A DNA stretch of 64,000 bases from Micavibrio_A sp964423095 (lineage in GTDB: Bacteria > Pseudomonadota > Alphaproteobacteria > Micavibrionales > Micavibrionaceae), in contig CAYRDI010000003.1 of the NCBI GenBank assembly GCA_964423095.1, positions 1 through 64,000 of the forward strand. The letters run 5' to 3'. Within the stretch, counting starts at the first letter, position 1; every line of letters starts with the position of its first letter. The position numbers and the translations under genes are program-made. The notes beneath the pieces are model-generated. The model saw only the letters and a program-made list of their open reading frames with translations. It searched no databases and was not told where the DNA came from. Shown here in pieces: positions 60,933 through 64,000 of the stretch.

Positions 60933-60970
60933 GGCAGGTCCTTTGACGCTTGTTTCCTAAAAAGTATAGC

Positions 60971-63900
60971 CTACACGGCCAGATCGGCCAACTGTTTCAT
61001 CAGGATTTGTGTGCCGCGTACACGGCTTTCCACGGAATCCCAAGCCTTTACAGCCACAAGTTTTTGATCCGGGCGCAGTTTTACGGTGCCTTTTGCCGCC
61101 TGCAACCATTGCATCAGGGCCGGAATATTGGGCGGGGTGTCTTTACGGAATGAAACCACGGCACCCTTCGGCCCCGCCTCCACCTTTTCCACATGCGCGA
61201 TACGGCAAAGTTGTTTGATACGGACAATATCCAGAAGGTTTTCCACTTCATCCGGCAATGTTCCGAACCGGTCGATCAATTCAGCGGCGAATGCCTCCAC
61301 ATCCTGATCAGTTTCCAGATCGGCAAGGCGACGGTAAAGGCTCATCCGCACGCCCAGATCTTCAACATAAAGTTCGGGAATTAAAACAGATGTGCCAAGG
61401 TTGATGGTCGGCGACCATGTGTCCGACGATGGCAAATCATCGAAGTCAACGCCCGCGCGTGCGGCGGCCACGGCTTCTTCGAGCATTTGCTGATAGAGTT
61501 CCACACCAACCTCTTTGATGTGCCCGGATTGTTCTTCACCCAGAAGATTGCCCGCGCCGCGAATGTCCATATCGTGACTGGCAAGCTGAAACCCCGCACC
61601 AAGGGTATCAAGCGTTTCAATAACCTCCAGCCGTTTTTGCGCCTGTGCGGTCAGCTTTTGCGTGGGCGTATAGGTCAGGTATGCATAGGCCCTCACCTTC
61701 GATCTGCCGATGCGGCCGCGGATTTGATAAAGCTGGGCCAGACCGAACATATCCGAACGGTGCACGATCATGGTGTTCGCGCGCGGAATATCGATTCCGC
61801 TTTCGATGATATTGGTGGCAAGCAAGACATCATATTGCCCCTCATAGAAAGCGGTCATGCGGTCTTCTAAATCTGTCGGCGTCATTTGACCATGGGCGGC
61901 AACGATCTTGACTTCCGGCACAAGGTCTTTGAGCGTTTCTTCCACCTCTTCCATATCGCCGATGCGCGGGACAACATAAAAGGTCTGTCCGCCGCGGTAA
62001 TGTTCACGCAAGATCGCTTCACGGATGACAAGCGGATCAAACGGCAAAACAAACGTGCGGATGGCGAGCCTGTCCACCGGCGGCGTGGTGATGAGCGACA
62101 TATCCTTTACGCCCGTCAAAGACATCTGCAACGTGCGCGGGATCGGTGTGGCGGACAGCGTTAAAACATGAACATCCGCCTTGATTTCCTTCAATCGTTC
62201 TTTTTGCTTTACGCCAAATCGTTGCTCTTCATCGACGATCACAAGGCCCAGATGTGAAAATTTCGTGCTTTTGGCAAAGATCGCATGCGTGCCCACGACG
62301 ATGTGGACGCTTCCATCCGCCAGCCCGTCATGTGTGCGTTTGGCATCGCGCGCATTGACAAGGCGTGAAAGCTGATCAACCCGAATGCCCGTGCCGGCAA
62401 AGCGGGCCGCAAAGTTGTTGTAATGCTGGCGTGCCAGCAGGGTCGTCGGCACCACCACGGCCACCTGCACACCCGACATCGCGGCGACATAGGCCGCACG
62501 CAGGGCCACCTCCGTCTTCCCGAACCCGACATCGCCGCACACCAGGCGGTCCATGGGCTGTTCGCCATTCAGGTCGGAAAGAACATCGAAAATGGATTTT
62601 AGCTGGTCATCGGTTTCCTGATACGGGAAGCGCGCGGAAAAGGCATCATACAGTTCTTTTTCAACGCTGAGCTTTTCGCCTTTACGCACCATACGTGCGG
62701 CGGCAATTTTCAAAAGCCCTTCGGCCATGATCATCAGGTCTTTTTTGACGCGTGCCTTTCGTGCCTGCCAGCCTGCACCGCCCAGTTTATCAAGTTGCGT
62801 GAACCCTTCATCGGAACCAAAGCGCGAAAGCACTTCGATATTTTCGACAGGCACAAACAGCTTGTCACCGCCGTCATAAATGATTTTCAGACAATCATGA
62901 AGAAGACCGGCGGCCTTGAGCGTTTCAAGCCCGTCGAATCTTCCCACCCCGTGATCGACATGAACGACCAGATCCCCTTCGTTCAACGAAGACACTTCGG
63001 TCAGGAAATTATCCGATTTCTTTTTGCGGGTGGCGCGGCGCGTCAAGCGATCGCCCAGGATGTCCTGTTCGGAGAGCACCACCAGATCATTGGATACAAA
63101 CCCGTGTTCAAGGCCAAGGATCACCATATCCGGCAGCGGGTCAATGCCGGCATGGGTCATCATCCCCTTCAATCGTTCTTTTGACCCTTCGGAATAGCAC
63201 GCAATCAATGTTTTGCGGTTCAATTGGGCCAGATGTGTTTTCAACGCCCCGAACAGATTCCCATCCGGCAAGGCGCGTATATCCGAAAAGTCGCGCCCCT
63301 TTTTTCCGCCGCCATCCTTTTGGGCACTGTCATCCGGCGCACCGAATGGTAGTATTTCCAACGCGCTTTCTGCGTATATCCCGAACTCTTCTTCGGACAG
63401 ATAAAGTTTGATCGGTGCCAGCGCGTGATAGACACTGCCGCTTAAGGAAACATCGCTGTCTTTCTTTTTACCCTTTTTGCCAAGGGATTGTTCGAGTGTT
63501 TTGCGTGCGTCGTAAAAATCTTTGACCTGTGTAAACCGTTCGGCAACGGCCTGCACCGCGTGCTGATCAAACGTCATGGAACGCGCGGGCACATAATCGA
63601 ACAATGTCCCCATTCTTTCAAAGAACAGCGGCACCCAATGGTCCATGCCGTTATACCGGCGGCCATCGCTCACCGCATCATACAGCGGGTCATTGCCCGT
63701 AACCGCGCCGAAGGTTTCACGGTATCCGGCGCGAAATCTTTGAATTGATTCAGAATCCAAAAAGAATTCCGTGACGGGTTTAAGGGTGAAAATATTTCTT
63801 TTCCCTTCCGTTCGTTGCGTGGCGGGATCAAAGGCACGAATGCTTTCCACCTCGTCCCCGAACAGATCAATCCGGACAGGCATATCTTCCCCCGGCGGAT

Positions 63901-64000
63901 AAAGATCGATGATCCCTCCGCGTACGGCAAATTCGCCATGCTCCCGCACCGTATCGATGCGCATATACCCGTTGGCGACCAGATACGCCTGTAAATCCGA
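60971..64000 (-). CDS. mfd: Transcription-repair coupling factor Mfd (partial, N-terminus cut)
   Basis: The frame is open from 64000 to the stop at 60971, about 1010 codons. The missing ~140 N-terminal residues lie to the right. Seen in order are the UvrB-like domain 1/2 (REHGEFAVRGGIIDLYPPGE), the RNA polymerase-interacting domain (LVVHVDHGVGRFDGL), the RecG-like translocase with Walker A GDVGFGKTEVALRAAY, DEEQRFGVKQKE box and IESGIDIPRANTMIV, and the C-terminal TRG/D7 region. It displaces stalled RNA polymerase and recruits UvrA. It leads an operon with the hypothetical and AmgK-like genes. Confidence 0.96.
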   Translation of the reverse strand, partial: SDLQAYLVANGYMRIDTVREHGEFAVRGGIIDLYPPGEDMPVRIDLFGDEVESIRAFDPATQRTEGKRNIFTLKPVTEFFLDSESIQRFRAGYRETFGAVTGNDPLYDAVSDGRRYNGMDHWVPLFFERMGTLFDYVPARSMTFDQHAVQAVAERFTQVKDFYDARKTLEQSLGKKGKKKDSDVSLSGSVYHALAPIKLYLSEEEFGIYAESALEILPFGAPDDSAQKDGGGKKGRDFSDIRALPDGNLFGALKTHLAQLNRKTLIACYSEGSKERLKGMMTHAGIDPLPDMVILGLEHGFVSNDLVVLSEQDILGDRLTRRATRKKKSDNFLTEVSSLNEGDLVVHVDHGVGRFDGLETLKAAGLLHDCLKIIYDGGDKLFVPVENIEVLSRFGSDEGFTQLDKLGGAGWQARKARVKKDLMIMAEGLLKIAAARMVRKGEKLSVEKELYDAFSARFPYQETDDQLKSIFDVLSDLNGEQPMDRLVCGDVGFGKTEVALRAAYVAAMSGVQVAVVVPTTLLARQHYNNFAARFAGTGIRVDQLSRLVNARDAKRTHDGLADGSVHIVVGTHAIFAKSTKFSHLGLVIVDEEQRFGVKQKERLKEIKADVHVLTLSATPIPRTLQMSLTGVKDMSLITTPPVDRLAIRTFVLPFDPLVIREAILREHYRGGQTFYVVPRIGDMEEVEETLKDLVPEVKIVAAHGQMTPTDLEDRMTAFYEGQYDVLLATNIIESGIDIPRANTMIVHRSDMFGLAQLYQIRGRIGRSKVRAYAYLTYTPTQKLTAQAQKRLEVIETLDTLGAGFQLASHDMDIRGAGNLLGEEQSGHIKEVGVELYQQMLEEAVAAARAGVDFDDLPSSDTWSPTINLGTSVLIPELYVEDLGVRMSLYRRLADLETDQDVEAFAAELIDRFGTLPDEVENLLDIVRIKQLCRIAHVEKVEAGPKGAVVSFRKDTPPNIPALMQWLQAAKGTVKLRPDQKLVAVKAWDSVESRVRGTQILMKQLADLAV

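Noticed and set aside
1..64000. CRISPR arrays, insertion sequences and rRNA genes
   Set aside because: No regularly spaced direct repeats, no transposase-like frames with flanking inverted repeats, and no rRNA sequence were seen.

Overview
The window looks like chromosomal DNA of a Gram-negative alphaproteobacterium of moderate GC content. Supporting this are an LPS cluster (waaA, lpxK, lpxL-like), ornithine-lipid genes (olsB/olsA), a class II DAHP synthase, an ELM1-family protein, a DUF3126 protein, a yqeY-dnaG-rpoD block, and a carAB-greA-Lrp-trxB-LysR neighbourhood. The pilus cluster, the many secreted lipases and peptidase-like proteins, and the gene order would suit a Micavibrio-like predatory lineage. 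That assignment is an inference and was not tested by any search.

Region 1 (1-15.8 kb, all minus strand) is a large type IV pilus/MSHA-like machine. In transcription order it holds: extension ATPase (PilB/MshE-like), platform protein (PilC), a fused PilM-PilN/GspL-like protein, PilO-like, PilP-like, an ABC ATPase, a TPR protein, prepilin peptidase (PilD), PilT, PilU, a secretin (PilQ/MshL-like), an ABC-2 permease, an anchored membrane protein, and an AraC-type regulator with a membrane sensor cut by the window edge. No pilin or pseudopilin is present. The ABC pair recalls the Myxococcus PilGHI exporter needed for pilus assembly.

Region 2 (15.9-25.8 kb) is an accessory zone. It has tRNA-Arg(ACG), a coiled-coil/OmpA-like plus adaptor-like pair, and tRNA-Arg(CCT) followed by a duplicated tRNA 3' end, small tandem repeats and three hairpins that share the loop motif TGTGTGG. 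After these come a tyrosine phosphatase, olsB/olsA, a DUF3126 gene and four genes for exported proteins. One of these is an M23 metallopeptidase fused to a module repeated in the next gene; it is interrupted by a 10-N assembly gap.

Region 3 (25.9-44.9 kb) is mostly housekeeping: waaA-lpxK-lpxL, DAHP synthase-nadE, gltX-trmJ, rpsD, a calcium-binding EF-hand protein, an ArnT/ArnC-like lipid A or glycan modification trio, tRNA(CAT), a Pro/Ala-rich secreted protein, and sseB-like, rpoD, dnaG and yqeY.

Region 4 (44.9-64 kb) has carA, carbonic anhydrase and carB as one coupled unit, then an EF-hand protein, greA, a divergent Lrp regulator with a palindromic operator, an ELM1-like gene, trxB and a LysR gene. 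A strong small-RNA candidate follows, then a HAD phosphatase, a patatin-like phospholipase, an alpha/beta-hydrolase-like protein, aspC, an AmgK-like sugar kinase, a hypothetical gene and mfd, which runs off the right edge.
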